Assembly (NCBI GenBank): GCA_964437445.1
Contig: CAYTGR010000082.1
Span: forward strand, 1 to 13,838
Direction: 5' to 3'
Source of the DNA: CAYTGR01 sp964437445
Lineage (GTDB): Bacteria > Chloroflexota > Anaerolineae > B4-G1 > SLSP01
DNA: 13,838 bases
The stretch's first letter is position 1, and the number at the start of each line of letters is the position of its first letter. The notes below the pieces were generated by a model, which made no database searches, was not told where the DNA came from, and saw nothing but the letters and a program-made list of their open reading frames with translations. Positions 13,633 through 13,838 of the stretch are shown piece by piece. Position numbers and translations under genes: made by a program.

Positions 13633-13734
13633 GGCGGTTAACCGCCAGCCAAGCCAGCAACGCCCCGTGAACGGAGCTACGGCAGCCCGGTTTACCGGGC
13701 GTAGCTTGAGTAGCCGGGCGATTGATCGCCCGGC
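13633..13734. repeat. Cluster of three GC-rich palindromes (REP-like)
   Basis: GGCGGTTAACCGCC (13633-13646) is a perfect 14-bp palindrome. GCCCGGT-TT-ACCGGGC (13685-13700) sits inside an outer AGCTAC/GTAGCT pair (13675-13706). GCCGGGCGAT-TG-ATCGCCCGGC (13713-13734) has ten-base arms. The layout resembles repetitive extragenic palindromes. Confidence 0.65.
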
Positions 13735-13838
13735 GCCCCACCGGGAAAAAACGAGTCGTCTGGTGTTACCGCATCTAATTTTTAATTCTCTACCGTACAT
13801 CTGATTTAAAAGGTCAGTCATGGTATACTCCGCGGTGA

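Larger units (their letters stand above)
13260..13838. other. Gene-free region rich in hairpins and repeats
   Basis: No open frame here has convincing protein character; those present run through palindromes. Hairpins seen are CGGGT/ACCCG (13280-13294), GGGCAA/TTGCCC (13302-13317) and GTGAGCAG/CTGCTCAC (13363-13370 and 13412-13419). A direct repeat pair and a palindrome cluster are listed separately. A TATACT near 13816 could be the -10 of a gene beyond the right edge. Confidence 0.6.

Noticed and set aside
13612..13821. Short open frames on both strands at the right edge
   Set aside because: Both run through the GC palindromes and their translations are repetitive.

Overview
The window is bacterial chromosomal DNA: GC-rich, densely coded, with Shine-Dalgarno sites and sigma70-like promoters. 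I suspect a Chloroflexota (Anaerolineae-like) genome from the general style of the genes and palindromic intergenic DNA, but no marker gene here proves this.

The centre (about 1344-7671, plus strand) is a compact ten-gene operon for a bacterial microcompartment (BMC). In order it encodes an RpiB-type sugar-phosphate isomerase, a DeoC-type deoxyribose-5-phosphate aldolase, an EutN-type pentamer, a CoA-acylating aldehyde dehydrogenase, a hexameric BMC-H shell protein, an EutJ-like actin/Hsp70-fold ATPase, a tandem-domain BMC-T shell protein, a small protein with an EutQ/EutT-N-terminus-like domain, and two more EutN-type pentamers. This fits the class called sugar-phosphate-utilizing (SPU) microcompartments. 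The inferred chemistry is DeoC cleaving 2-deoxyribose-5-phosphate to glyceraldehyde-3-phosphate and acetaldehyde, and the dehydrogenase turning acetaldehyde into acetyl-CoA and NADH inside the shell. Isomerase, aldolase and dehydrogenase each carry a short amphipathic helix that looks like an encapsulation peptide (N-terminal, N-terminal and C-terminal). The fourth non-shell protein may carry one at its C-terminus. No alcohol dehydrogenase, phosphotransacylase or regulator for the pathway lies in the window. A near-consensus promoter sits just upstream and a 12-bp hairpin closes the operon.

Left flank (19-1150, minus strand): a cysteine-containing protein of unknown function and a DpnII/MboI-type PD-(D/E)XK nuclease-fold protein whose usual catalytic lysine is arginine.

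Right of the BMC operon, on the minus strand, is a four-gene unit (10336 down to 7790): membrane protein, winged-helix regulator, ABC ATPase and ABC-2 permease. It has a good promoter and a palindromic candidate operator. A Rho-independent terminator reading leftward insulates it from a hormone-sensitive-lipase-type esterase (11551-10655). Further right are an HNH endonuclease with an EVE/PUA-like N-terminal part (12560-11721), a small membrane protein (13160-12675), and about 670 bases without a convincing gene but rich in palindromes and one pair of 33-base direct repeats.
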